64,000 nt of DNA, from positions 738,489 to 802,488 of the forward strand of contig NZ_SZPZ01000003.1 of assembly GCF_005233875.1 (NCBI RefSeq). Direction: 5' to 3'. Below the pieces are notes generated by a model. The model saw only the letters and a list, made by a program, of their open reading frames with translations, ran no database searches and was not told the DNA's origin. Of this stretch, positions 1 through 7,667 are shown piece after piece. Source of the stretch: Kribbella jiaozuonensis (GTDB lineage Bacteria > Actinomycetota > Actinomycetes > Propionibacteriales > Kribbellaceae). Position numbers and translations under genes: made by a program. Numbering within the stretch: the first letter of the stretch is position 1; each line of letters opens with the position of its first letter.

Positions 1-445
1 GCCCAGCCTTGCTCGCGGACAGCGCGCCCAGCAAAGGCATCGCAACGCGTCCTGTAGCCGCACTCACATTCACGATCCGCCCATGGCCAGCACGCACCAA
101 CGGCAGAAACTCTCGTACTACGGACGCCGGGCCCAGCGTGTTCACCTCGAGCTGGCGGCGCCACTCGTCGGCGGGGACCAGCTCCAGCGGCCCTTGCACG
201 ATCACGCCCGCGTTGTTGATCACCGCCCACAGACCGTCCACCTCACCCGCGACCCGCTTGGCCGCCGCGGCGACGCTCTCCGGGTCGGCTACATCCAACG
301 GCACCATCCGCACACCCGGTTCGAACTCGGCTGGTCCGCGCGCTCCGGCATACACGGTGAAACCCCGGCTCCGCAGCAGCCGGACCGTCGCCGTACCGAT
401 GCCGCCGGTTGATCCGGTGACGAGAACCGCCCGTGTCTCAGTCAT
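1..445 (-). CDS. SDR-family protein lacking catalytic Ser and Tyr, partial
   Basis: The gene begins with an ATG at 445 behind a GAGGAG-type ribosome binding site and runs off the left edge, so about 148 residues are visible. The N-terminus has the Rossmann nucleotide-binding pattern (VLVTGSTGGIG) and later INNAG, both typical of short-chain dehydrogenases. At the catalytic positions it reads VNVSAATG instead of the usual VSS, and LSASK instead of YxASK. The general-acid Tyr is therefore Leu and the catalytic Ser is Ala. It may be a cofactor-binding or sensor-like protein rather than an oxidoreductase. It is transcribed divergently from the PadR gene across repeated operators, which suggests it is the PadR target. 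Confidence 0.85.
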   Translation of the reverse strand, partial: MTETRAVLVTGSTGGIGTATVRLLRSRGFTVYAGARGPAEFEPGVRMVPLDVADPESVAAAAKRVAGEVDGLWAVINNAGVIVQGPLELVPADEWRRQLEVNTLGPASVVREFLPLVRAGHGRIVNVSAATGRVAMPLLGALSASKAG

Positions 446-470
446 ATGAACTCCTCGGAGATGTTCTCTA

Positions 471-523
471 GGACATGTCCCTAGGGACATATCTGAGCAT
501 GCACATGTCCGTGGGGACATGTC
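471..523. promoter_or_regulatory. Tandem PadR operators between SDR and padR genes
   Basis: Two copies of ATGTCC-N4-GGACAT lie at 475-490 (spacer CTAG, a perfect 16-bp palindrome) and 505-520 (spacer GTGG, extended to 8-bp arms at 503-522). Their centres are 30 bp apart, about three helical turns. A further GGACATGTC overlaps the padR start codon near 549-557. The spacing and the divergent layout suggest autoregulation by PadR together with control of the SDR gene; this is inferred. Confidence 0.7.
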
Positions 524-553
524 AAGATGGCTGGACAACGAAGGAGGGTGGAC

Positions 554-1123
554 ATGTCACTGCGGCACGGGTTGCTCGGACTGCTCGCCGAAGGGCCGGC
601 GAGTGGGTACGACCTGGCCGGACGGTTCACCGAGGTGCTCGGCTCGATCTGGCCGGCGCAGCACCCGAAGATCTACGCCGAGCTGAACAAGCTCGCGGCC
701 GAGGGCCTGGTCGAGGTCGAGAGCGAGGGGCCGCGGCGGCGGAAGGCGTACCGGATCACCGATGCGGGCGTGGCGGAGGTGAAGCGCTGGCTGACCGAGG
801 TCGACGTCGACCACACGATGCGGCTGCAGCCGCTGCTGCGCTCACTGTTCTTCTGGATGATGGAGACCGACGAGCTGCAGAGGCATCTGGAGGCGGAGGC
901 CAGCTACTACCGCGAGCTCGCTGAGCAGTACCGCGACTATGCCGCCCGGAAGGATCGCGGGGAGTTCGGCTACAGCGAGCAGACGCAGTCGATGCGCGTG
1001 ACCATCGAAGCCGGGGTCCGCCTGTACTCCGCCCTCGCCGACTGGGCCGAGTGGGCGCAAACCGTTCCGCCTGCCAAGCAGTCGAAGCAGCATGGCGAGG
1101 GCACGGGTAGGAGCGGCACGTAG
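554..1123 (+). CDS. PadR-family transcriptional regulator
   Basis: This 189-residue protein has the classic PadR N-terminus (SLRHGLLGLLAEGPASGYDL), a winged helix over the first 80 or so residues, and a C-terminal alpha-helical dimerisation segment. I chose the ATG at 554 because an AAGGAGG ribosome binding site lies at 541-547; an in-frame ATG at 527 has no such site. It probably represses itself and the divergent SDR gene through the ATGTCC-N4-GGACAT sites upstream. The effector is unknown; PadR proteins often respond to phenolic or other hydrophobic compounds. Confidence 0.9.
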   Translation: MSLRHGLLGLLAEGPASGYDLAGRFTEVLGSIWPAQHPKIYAELNKLAAEGLVEVESEGPRRRKAYRITDAGVAEVKRWLTEVDVDHTMRLQPLLRSLFFWMMETDELQRHLEAEASYYRELAEQYRDYAARKDRGEFGYSEQTQSMRVTIEAGVRLYSALADWAEWAQTVPPAKQSKQHGEGTGRSGT

Positions 1124-1180
1124 CTTGCCAACGGACGGACTCGGGCGTACCTGCGCGAGCCGAGCTCCCAGTCGGCGGAG

Positions 1181-1280
1181 GAGCTGGGGCCGCACGGCGG
1201 CGGGGGAGCTGGGGCCGCACGGCGGCGGGGGAGCTGGGGCCGCACGGCGGCGGGGGAGCTGGGGCCGCACGGCGGCGGGG
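1181..1280. repeat. Four perfect 25-bp tandem repeats
   Basis: The unit GAGCTGGGGCCGCACGGCGG plus CGGGG is repeated four times without mismatch (1181-1205, 1206-1230, 1231-1255, 1256-1280), followed by a decayed fifth start at 1281. The unit is not a multiple of three, and no supported gene covers it. It sits between the 3' ends of padR and the convergent lacI gene. It looks like a minisatellite formed by slippage. Confidence 0.9.
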
Positions 1281-1605
1281 GAGCCGCGGGCCGGATCCGC
1301 GCGACGGGTGCGGTCCTGCCTGACCCCGGTGTGGTCACACGCGCGGCAGCGCGCACGGTCCGGCGGTAGCCGGAAGAACCGGCGGTAGCCGGAAGGGGAT
1401 GCACCGCGATGAGCGGGGGGTGGGTGGGTGCGCGCGGAGTGGGTGCGCTGAGGAGCGGAGCGACGAAGGAAGCGCCTGCGGAGCGTGCGGGGGATGCCCA
1501 CATACCATCACGCTCGTCCCGGATCGTGGACAACGGATAGTAAGTGTAGTGAGTTAGTCTAGTTTCGAGCGCGTGGATGCTGTCGCGTATCGGTGGCCGG
1601 CTCGC
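1281..1605. other. Gene-free intergenic stretch with a short direct repeat
   Basis: No coding sequence with a credible ribosome binding site and codon pattern is visible between the tandem repeats and the lacI stop. Within it, a 17-bp direct repeat (CCGGCGGTAGCCGGAAG) occurs at 1360-1376 and 1379-1395. A comparatively AT-rich patch lies at about 1535-1565, containing repeated TAGT motifs. I see no convincing promoter or RNA. Confidence 0.6.
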
Positions 1606-2616
1606 CTAGGTGGTCGGCGGGGCGGCTACCGAGCCGCGTTCTATCAGGGTTGGCGTGAGGGTGGTGCGGCGGACTCGGCGGTTGGTGTCAACAGCCGACG
1701 TGACGCGGGTGACGACGTGGGTGACCAGGTCGTCGAGGGGCCAGTGGAACGTCGACAGGGGTGGCGTGAGCAGCTGGGACAGCGGCTGGTCGTCGTAGCC
1801 GAGCAGGGACAGGTCGTCGGGGATGCGGAGGCCGAGCTCGCGGCTGGCGGCGTACACGCCGAAGGCCATCGAGTCGGCGAGCGCGAGGATGCCGGTCGGG
1901 CGGTTTGCGGTGGTCAGCAGCGTGCGGGCGACGTCGGTCGCGCCGGCCAGGTCGTGCGGGCATTGCAGCAGACGGATCTCCAGCCCGAGGTCGGCCGCCA
2001 CCCGCTGGGCGATCTCCTCGGCGGGCCGCTCGACCTCGAAGCGCCGGGTCGGGCTCAGTACGGCGACGTTGCGGTGACCCGCATCGGCGAGCCGGCGCAG
2101 CGCCGTACTCACGCCGGTTTCGTTGTCGAAGATCACCTCGGACTTGGCCTTCGCGCCGGGCAGGGCGTCGCCGATCGCGATCACCGGCGCCTGCTTGGCG
2201 ATCTCGGCCCAGGCCTTGGCGGCCGGGTCGATCGGGATCACCACGATCGCGTCGGCGCGGTGGTCGACCAGGTGCTGGGCGAGCTCGAGCTGCCGGTCCG
2301 CGTCGCCGGCCGAGTCGATGATCCAGGCGTTCCGGTCCGGGGCGAGGAGCTCGCGGCCGAGCGCGGCTGCGACGCGCTGCTGCCAGAGGTCCTCGAGGGA
2401 TGCGCAGAGTACGCCGATCGAGCCGCTCCGGCCCGAGGCGAGCGCGCGGGCGACCGGATCAGCCTGGTACCCGAGGCGGTCGGCCGCGTCCTGGACCCGC
2501 TGCCGGGTCTCGGGCGTGCCGTGCAGACCGCGCAGCGCGTACGACACAGCGGCCATCGAGAGCCCGGTCTCGGCGGCAATGTCCTTGAGGGTTGGCCTCC
2601 GGCCGGTTCCGGACAT
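1606..2616 (-). CDS. LacI-family transcriptional regulator
   Basis: The protein has 336 residues when started at the ATG at 2616 (MSGTGRRPTLKDIAAETGLS). The N-terminal LacI helix-turn-helix and hinge helix (VSYALRG, RVQDAADRLGYQ) are followed by a periplasmic-binding-like sensor domain. An upstream in-frame extension to 2712 would read through the operators and is rejected. It is divergent from an amidohydrolase and thiol-dioxygenase pair, with two LacI-type palindromes between, so it most likely represses that pair and itself. The ligand is probably a sugar or related small molecule, but it cannot be told from sequence. Confidence 0.92.
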   Translation of the reverse strand: MSGTGRRPTLKDIAAETGLSMAAVSYALRGLHGTPETRQRVQDAADRLGYQADPVARALASGRSGSIGVLCASLEDLWQQRVAAALGRELLAPDRNAWIIDSAGDADRQLELAQHLVDHRADAIVVIPIDPAAKAWAEIAKQAPVIAIGDALPGAKAKSEVIFDNETGVSTALRRLADAGHRNVAVLSPTRRFEVERPAEEIAQRVAADLGLEIRLLQCPHDLAGATDVARTLLTTANRPTGILALADSMAFGVYAASRELGLRIPDDLSLLGYDDQPLSQLLTPPLSTFHWPLDDLVTHVVTRVTSAVDTNRRVRRTTLTPTLIERGSVAAPPTT

Positions 2617-2666
2617 GCCCACGACCCTAGCCGCAGCCGTGGACAAAAACTTGACAAGCACGGCAT

Positions 2667-2702
2667 TGAAGCGCTTCACTCTAACCATCCTGAAGCGCTT
2701 CA
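2667..2702. promoter_or_regulatory. Pair of LacI-family operators
   Basis: The perfect 12-bp palindrome TGAAGCGCTTCA occurs at 2667-2678 and again at 2691-2702, centred 24 bp apart, between lacI and the amidohydrolase gene. A central CG flanked by symmetrical arms is typical of LacI/GalR operators. A TTGACA hexamer at 2651-2656 could be a -35 element for the rightward promoter, but no good -10 at the right distance was seen. Confidence 0.8.
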
Positions 2703-2732
2703 ATCTGATCAAACCCCAGTGAGGAGGAGCCG

Positions 2733-3635
2733 ATGATCGACGTCCACCAGCACCTGTGGCCGGAAGCGTTCGTCGACCGGCTCCGGGCGCGCCGCGAGCC
2801 GCCGTACCTCGACGGCTGGACGCTGCACACCGCGACCGAGGCGCCGTACGACGTGGATCCCGCGGCGCACGAGATCGGCAAGCGGGTGGCGCTGGAACAG
2901 GACGCCGGTACGACGCTCGCCGTCGTCTCGCTGTCGAGTCCGCTCGGTATCGAGGAACTCGGCGACGCGGAGCTGCTGGCCGCCTGGCATGAAGGCGCCG
3001 CGCTCTTCCCGCAACCGTTCAGGTCCTGGGCGTCTGTCGATCTCCTCGAGCCTGACGTCGACGAGCTGAAAGCCCTTCTGAACAAGGGATTCCTCGGTCT
3101 GCAGCTGCCCGCGCACGTGCTCGGCTCGCCGTCGTCCTGGGAAGCGCTGGGCGAGTTGCTGGAGACCGCCGAGCGGTTGAACAAGCCGATCCTCGTACAC
3201 CCCGGCTCGGCCCGATCCAATGAAGCACAGTGCTGGTGGGCGCCTGTCGTCGACTACACCAGTCAGCTGCAAGCGGCCTGGTGGGCGTGGCACGCGTTCG
3301 GCGGACGGCGTACGTACCCGGGCCTGCGGTTGTGTTTCGCCGCCGCGGCTGGTCTCGCGCCGGTGCACCACGAGCGGCTGGCTGCTCGCGGCGGGCGGCT
3401 CGGCACCATCGATCCCAATCTGTACGTCGACACCTCGAGCTACGGCCCGCAGGGGATCGACGCGGTCGCCCGGATCCTCGGCATCGACCAGGTCGTGCAC
3501 GGCACCGACCGGCCGTACGCCGGAACCACCGACCTCCGCCAGGGCGACGCCGCGACCGCGGTGATCCGCCACGACAATCCACACCGGATGCTGTTCGGCG
3601 CCGGTGCTTCTACTCCTGAGAGGGGAGTGCAGTGA
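2733..3635 (+). CDS. Amidohydrolase (TIM-barrel, PF04909-like)
   Basis: The 300-residue protein starts at an ATG after an AGGAGGAG ribosome binding site. It shows the metal-binding HxH near the N-terminus (DVHQHLW), a central His (VHPGS) and a C-terminal Asp (HGTDRPYAG), the layout of metal-dependent hydrolases or decarboxylases of the amidohydrolase-2 group. It overlaps the next gene by 4 bp (GTGA), so the two are translationally coupled. Control by the divergent LacI repressor is likely. The substrate is unknown; the linked thiol-dioxygenase-like protein hints at a sulfur-containing or carboxylate compound. Confidence 0.85.
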   Translation: MIDVHQHLWPEAFVDRLRARREPPYLDGWTLHTATEAPYDVDPAAHEIGKRVALEQDAGTTLAVVSLSSPLGIEELGDAELLAAWHEGAALFPQPFRSWASVDLLEPDVDELKALLNKGFLGLQLPAHVLGSPSSWEALGELLETAERLNKPILVHPGSARSNEAQCWWAPVVDYTSQLQAAWWAWHAFGGRRTYPGLRLCFAAAAGLAPVHHERLAARGGRLGTIDPNLYVDTSSYGPQGIDAVARILGIDQVVHGTDRPYAGTTDLRQGDAATAVIRHDNPHRMLFGAGASTPERGVQ

Positions 3636-4192
3636 CTGCCCAGCCGATCGACGTACCGAACGTCCCAGCTCGCCAGGCCAGCCGGCTCGTGGAGCTCAAC
3701 AACTGTCTGTCGCTGGATGACCTTCCAGGCCGGGATCTCAACCCCGACGAGCTGTCGGAGCTGGCCGCGTCGATTGCCGCGCAGCCGCACCTGTGGGAGG
3801 ACCAGGTCGCGTACTCCGACGAGGAGCGCGTCTTCGCGTCCCTGCACCGTGACGCGAACGTCGACGTCTGGCTGATCTGCTGGACCCCTGTGAACGACAC
3901 CGGCTGGCACGACCACGACATCTCGTCCGGCGCGGTCGCGGTTGCTCGCGGCAAGCTCGTCGAACACAACCTCGCGATCGGCGTCGAGTCGATCGAGACC
4001 GAGGTCGAGGCCGGCGATGTGTACGGCTTCGGCCCGGACCACATCCACCGCCTGACCGGTCTCGACAAGGGCAGCGTCACCGTCCACGCGTACAGCCCGC
4101 CGCTGTGGCGCATGGGCCAGTACTCGGTGAAGGAAGGCGTACTCCGCCGGGTCTCGGTCTCGTACGCCGACGAGCTCCGCCCGATCGACTGA
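3632..4192 (+). CDS. Cysteine dioxygenase-type cupin protein
   Basis: This 186-residue cupin starts at a GTG overlapping the amidohydrolase stop codon. It has the WHDHD motif that supplies two iron-binding His residues in the cysteine dioxygenase family, and a downstream FGPDHIHRL that supplies the third. It probably oxidises a thiol with O2 using Fe(II), although other members of this fold act on different thiols. The tight coupling with the amidohydrolase suggests sequential steps on one compound. Length is normal for bacterial members. Confidence 0.82.
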   Translation: MTAQPIDVPNVPARQASRLVELNNCLSLDDLPGRDLNPDELSELAASIAAQPHLWEDQVAYSDEERVFASLHRDANVDVWLICWTPVNDTGWHDHDISSGAVAVARGKLVEHNLAIGVESIETEVEAGDVYGFGPDHIHRLTGLDKGSVTVHAYSPPLWRMGQYSVKEGVLRRVSVSYADELRPID

Positions 4193-4205
4193 GGTGAACC
4201 GGGGC

Positions 4206-4235
4206 ATCCCGGGGCAGATCGATCTGCCCCGGGAT
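4206..4235. terminator. 30-bp perfect palindrome after the dioxygenase gene
   Basis: The arms ATCCCGGGGCAGATC and GATCTGCCCCGGGAT form a perfect 15+15 bp palindrome with no spacer, 14 bp after the stop at 4192 and 44 bp before the next gene. In RNA it would fold into a strong GC hairpin with a small loop, and no U-run follows. It could be a factor-aided terminator or a protein-binding site. Confidence 0.55.
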
Positions 4236-4278
4236 CTGGCCTGCCTGGGGGCGGGTTCTGTGCTCAGACTCGGGTGTC

Positions 4279-5097
4279 ATGACGATGCACTTGGAGCTCG
4301 AAGAGCACTACAGCGAGCGGTACGACGAAGCGAGCCGGCTGGGGTCGACCGTCAAAGGGCGGTTGGAGCTGGCGCGGGTCCAGGATCTGCTCAACAGGTA
4401 CCTGCCGGCGCCTCCCGCGGCGGTTGCGGATATCGGTGGCGGGCCCGGGGTTCACGCGGGCTGGTTGAAACATCGCGGGTACGACGTCGAGCTGCTCGAT
4501 CCGGTCGAGCGGCACGTGCGGCAGGCGACCGAGGCCGGGATCAGCGCAGTACAAGGGGATGCGCGGGAGCTGCCGTGGGAGGACGAGGAGTTCGACGCGG
4601 CGTTCGTGGCCGGGCCGATGTATCACCTGCGGGAGCCGGAGGAGCGGCAGCTCGCGCTGCGTGAGGCGATCCGGGTGACGAAGCTCGGTGGGTTCGTCGC
4701 GGTGGTCGCGATCAACCGGGCGGCGAATCTGATCGGGTCTACGCTGGCCAACACATTGATCCAGCGGCAGGCGGTGGTGACGGACATCCTGCGCGACGGG
4801 TACAGCCCGCGGAATGATCGAATGGCGCATACGACGTACCACACCGTCGCGCAGCTACGAGCCGAGCTCACCCACGCCGGCCTCCGCGGCGTCATGATCC
4901 ACGGCCTGACCGGTCCCGGCGGCTGGCTCACCGTGATGATCGACGCCCACTACGGCGACCGTCCCCTCCCCGACACCCTCCAAGAGCCGGATCCACTCCG
5001 CACAGCCCTCGAATGCGCCCGCCTCGCCGACTCCTTCCCGGAGATGGTCCAGTCGAGTTCTCTCCTCTTCGGAGTAGGCCAACGAGCAGATCTCTGA
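4279..5097 (+). CDS. Class I SAM-dependent methyltransferase
   Basis: The 272-residue protein has the glycine-rich SAM-binding motif I (VADIGGGPG) at about residues 48-56, followed by an acidic motif (DVELLDPV) and the post-I region EEFDAAFVAGPMYHL, characteristic of the methyltransferase-11 group. The substrate is unknown. Its stop codon lies within the palindrome that precedes the following MarR-GNAT gene, 13 bp from that start, so the two may be coordinately expressed. Confidence 0.88.
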   Translation: MTMHLELEEHYSERYDEASRLGSTVKGRLELARVQDLLNRYLPAPPAAVADIGGGPGVHAGWLKHRGYDVELLDPVERHVRQATEAGISAVQGDARELPWEDEEFDAAFVAGPMYHLREPEERQLALREAIRVTKLGGFVAVVAINRAANLIGSTLANTLIQRQAVVTDILRDGYSPRNDRMAHTTYHTVAQLRAELTHAGLRGVMIHGLTGPGGWLTVMIDAHYGDRPLPDTLQEPDPLRTALECARLADSFPEMVQSSSLLFGVGQRADL

Positions 5098-5109
5098 CTA
5101 AAGTCAGAG
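5092..5109. promoter_or_regulatory. MarR-type palindrome abutting the MarR-GNAT start
   Basis: CTCTGACT-AA-AGTCAGAG is a perfect 8-2-8 inverted repeat ending 1 bp before the ATG at 5111 and covering the stop codon of the methyltransferase. MarR proteins bind palindromes of this size, so it is a likely autoregulatory operator that would block initiation. Confidence 0.6.
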
Positions 5110-5110
5110 G

Positions 5111-5983
5111 ATGGGTGTTGTGGAGGTGCGGCGGTTCAATCGGATGGTTACTCAGCGGGTGGGGGCGTTGCAGGAGGACTATTTGGCGCGCGGTCGTCCG
5201 CTGGGGGAGGACCGGGTGTTGTGGGAGATCGGGGTGGAGGGGTGTGACGTGCGCACCCTGCGTGCGCGGCTTGATCTCGACTCTGGGTACATGAGTCGGC
5301 TGCTGCGGTCGCTGACGAAAGCTGGACTCGTGGAGGTTGAGCCGAGCGCGGCGGATGCGCGGGTGCGGATCGCGCGGCTGACCAACACAGGGCTCGACGA
5401 GCGGCGCGTGCTTGATGAGAGGTCGGACGAGTTGGCGAGTTCGATCCTCGAGCCGCTGGACGAGCGGCAGCGGGCGCGGTTGACGGCGGCGATGGATGAG
5501 GTGACCCGGTTGCTGACGGCGTCGATGGTGCAGGTCGAGATCGTCGACCCGCGGCTGCCGGTGGCGCGGTACTGCTTGAACTCGTACTTCGAGGAGCTCG
5601 GCCGGCGGTTCGAGACTGGGTTCGACCCGGCGCGGAGTATCTCGGCGGACCATGCCGAGTTGACGCTCCCCGGCGGGTTGTTGCTCGTGGCAACGTTGCG
5701 GTCGGAGCCGGTCGGGTGTGGTGCGCTCAAGCTGCACGGCACCGGGCCGGCCGAGATCAAGCGGATGTGGGTGTCACCGGATGCGCGGGGGCTCGGGCTG
5801 GGCCGTCGACTGCTGGCAGAGCTCGAGCGTACGGCGGCCGCGAACGGCGCCACCGCCGTACGGCTCGAGACCAACCGCAACCTGACGGAGGCGATCGCCC
5901 TCTACCGCTCCTCGGGCTTCGAGGAGGTGCCGGCGTTCAACACCGAGCCCTACGCGCATCACTGGTTCGAGAAACCGCTCTGA
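5111..5983 (+). CDS. MarR-type HTH / GNAT acetyltransferase fusion
   Basis: The protein has 290 residues. The first 140 or so form a MarR winged helix (LDSGYMSRLLRSLTKAGLVE with a following wing). Residues from about 155 form a GNAT domain with the acetyl-CoA motif SPDARGLGLGRRLL and a terminal YRSSGFEEVPAF segment. Such fusions are a recognised actinobacterial architecture. The physiological substrate is unknown. A perfect palindrome directly before the start suggests self-regulation, and the methyltransferase gene immediately upstream may be a partner. Confidence 0.88.
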   Translation: MGVVEVRRFNRMVTQRVGALQEDYLARGRPLGEDRVLWEIGVEGCDVRTLRARLDLDSGYMSRLLRSLTKAGLVEVEPSAADARVRIARLTNTGLDERRVLDERSDELASSILEPLDERQRARLTAAMDEVTRLLTASMVQVEIVDPRLPVARYCLNSYFEELGRRFETGFDPARSISADHAELTLPGGLLLVATLRSEPVGCGALKLHGTGPAEIKRMWVSPDARGLGLGRRLLAELERTAAANGATAVRLETNRNLTEAIALYRSSGFEEVPAFNTEPYAHHWFEKPL

Positions 5984-5986
5984 TAC

Positions 5987-7081
5987 CTACGGCATCCGGA
6001 GCTGGCCGAGGAGACCATGTGTCTCCTTGGCCGGCCCGGCGGAGAACCACAGCGCGTCGGTCCCGCCGGTGGTGGCAGTGCCTGGCAGCAGCGCCCAGAG
6101 GCCGTCGATCACCAGGGTCTTGCCATGGCTGTTGCGGACCTGCCCGGCGAAGTCGAACCTGCCGTGCGACTTCGGCCGCAGGATGTTGATCCGGCCGTCG
6201 CCGAAGTTGCCGACGAGGACCGTACCGGTCGGCTCACCCCAGGACGCGGGAGCAAGCGTCAGACCCCACGGCGCGTTCAGCGTGCCGCGAGACGCAACCC
6301 GGGTGACGAACTTGCCGTCGACGGTGTACTCGTCGACGTACCCGAGTCCGCGCCCGGCCAGGCTGCGACCGGTCTTCGGGTCGGGCTTCGCGTACGTCAC
6401 GAAGATGTGGTCGTTCAGCGTCTGCACGTTGAACGGCGCGTACCCGCGCGGCAGCGAGAAGTCCCGGAACGCCCACTTCGACAGCTTCACCGGCATGAAC
6501 GCGTTGTCGAACACGTCCACCTTGCCCTGCGCGAAGTTCGCCGCGAACAGTCGGTCGGACGCCGGCGAGATCGCCAGCCCGGTGTACGCCGCGCCCTTGA
6601 CGGTCGCCTTGATGTCGGCCGGACCCATCACCGGGTTGATCGTCGGGTTCCAGGCCGCGATCTGCCCGGTCAGAGTGGCGAAGATGAACCGTGCCGGTGC
6701 AGACGCCGTCGCGTTGCTGACCAGGAAGCCGGTGCCCGGGTTGGACACCTGCCCGGTCGGCAGCGGCACCGTCACCCGGACGGTCGGCACCTTGGTCACG
6801 GTGTTCGAGCCGGGCGCGGACGAGTACAGCGTGGACGTCGACGTACCTTGGTTGGACACCCAGAGCGGGGTGGTCGCGCCGAGCGACAGACCCCACGGGT
6901 TCACCAGGTCCGGGTCCGTCAGGACGGCTTTGCCGGCCTGGTCAGAGACCAGGTTGACCTGTTGTACGGCGAGTGCGTGATGCGACCCGTGTGCGCTGGC
7001 GGTCACCGGGGTGACAAGTGCGAGGCCGCTGACCAGTGCGGTGGCAACCGCGAGTGGCCGGCCCTTCGAGCGGAGTGACAT
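5987..7081 (-). CDS. Secreted TIGR03118-like beta-propeller protein
   Basis: The 364-residue product begins with a Sec signal peptide (MSLRSKGRPLAVATALVSGL then ending near ASAHG). The mature part contains repeated propeller-like blades such as NPWGLSLG, GLAISPASDRLFAANF and NAPWGLTLAP. This pattern matches the TIGR03118 family of uncharacterised extracellular proteins. No catalytic motif is evident. It converges with the MarR-GNAT gene, the stops being only a few bases apart. Confidence 0.8.
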   Translation of the reverse strand: MSLRSKGRPLAVATALVSGLALVTPVTASAHGSHHALAVQQVNLVSDQAGKAVLTDPDLVNPWGLSLGATTPLWVSNQGTSTSTLYSSAPGSNTVTKVPTVRVTVPLPTGQVSNPGTGFLVSNATASAPARFIFATLTGQIAAWNPTINPVMGPADIKATVKGAAYTGLAISPASDRLFAANFAQGKVDVFDNAFMPVKLSKWAFRDFSLPRGYAPFNVQTLNDHIFVTYAKPDPKTGRSLAGRGLGYVDEYTVDGKFVTRVASRGTLNAPWGLTLAPASWGEPTGTVLVGNFGDGRINILRPKSHGRFDFAGQVRNSHGKTLVIDGLWALLPGTATTGGTDALWFSAGPAKETHGLLGQLRMP

Positions 7082-7213
7082 GTCACTTTCCTGTCGGTAG
7101 GGATGCGGAACACCATCGATACGACCGGGTGGGCTAGGCGGTTCAATCGCCGCAAGGTAGACATGGCGGAGAACTCGGGTGGGGAAGCATTGATGAAGTA
7201 GAAGGGGGAATCC

Positions 7214-7606
7214 ATGTCCGATCTAGCAATCGAGCCGCTGAATCCGTCGATCCTGCCGATGTCGGGTAAGTACAGCCACGGCGTCCAGGTCGACGGCGCG
7301 CAGCGGATGGTGTTCGTCAGCGGTCAGGTGCCGTGGGGCAACGAGCACGGACGGGTGCCGGAGACGTTCGAGGCGCAGTGCCGGATGGTCTGGCGGAACG
7401 TGCTCGCCGTACTGTCCGAAGCGGGGATGGGGATCCGGAACCTGGTGAAGGTGACGACGTACCTGTCCGACCGCCAGTACCGCGCGCTGAATGCGAAGAT
7501 CCGCGAGGAGGTCCTCGGTGATCACGCCCCGGCGCTCACGGTCGTCATCGCCGACATCTACGCGGAGAACTGGCTCCTCGAGATCGAGGCCGTCGCAATG
7601 GCCTGA
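7214..7606 (+). CDS. RidA family protein
   Basis: This 130-residue protein has the RidA/YjgF/UK114 fold signature: an early hydrophobic strand VFVSGQVPW, the central region QCRMVWRNVLAVLSEAG, and the terminal EIEAVAM. RidA proteins hydrolyse reactive enamine or imine intermediates released by PLP enzymes, usually as trimers in the cytoplasm. The family's key Arg near the end is not obvious here, so this may be a paralogue with a different role. A GGGGGAA-type ribosome binding site precedes the ATG. Confidence 0.85.
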   Translation: MSDLAIEPLNPSILPMSGKYSHGVQVDGAQRMVFVSGQVPWGNEHGRVPETFEAQCRMVWRNVLAVLSEAGMGIRNLVKVTTYLSDRQYRALNAKIREEVLGDHAPALTVVIADIYAENWLLEIEAVAMA

Positions 7607-7667
7607 GCGGTCCACCTCGTGCCGAATGGCTATGGATACCCACAGCGGTCCTGTTTAGCGTCGAGCT

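Noticed and set aside
1181..1280. CRISPR-like array
   Set aside because: The copies are directly adjacent with no spacers and no cas genes are present.
970..1533. A 187-codon minus-strand frame through the 25-bp repeats
   Set aside because: It is antisense to padR and has repetitive Pro/Ala/Arg-rich translation produced by the repeats.
1573..2736. A 387-codon plus-strand frame opposite lacI
   Set aside because: The LacI reading on the minus strand has full family motifs; this frame is its shadow and crosses the operators.
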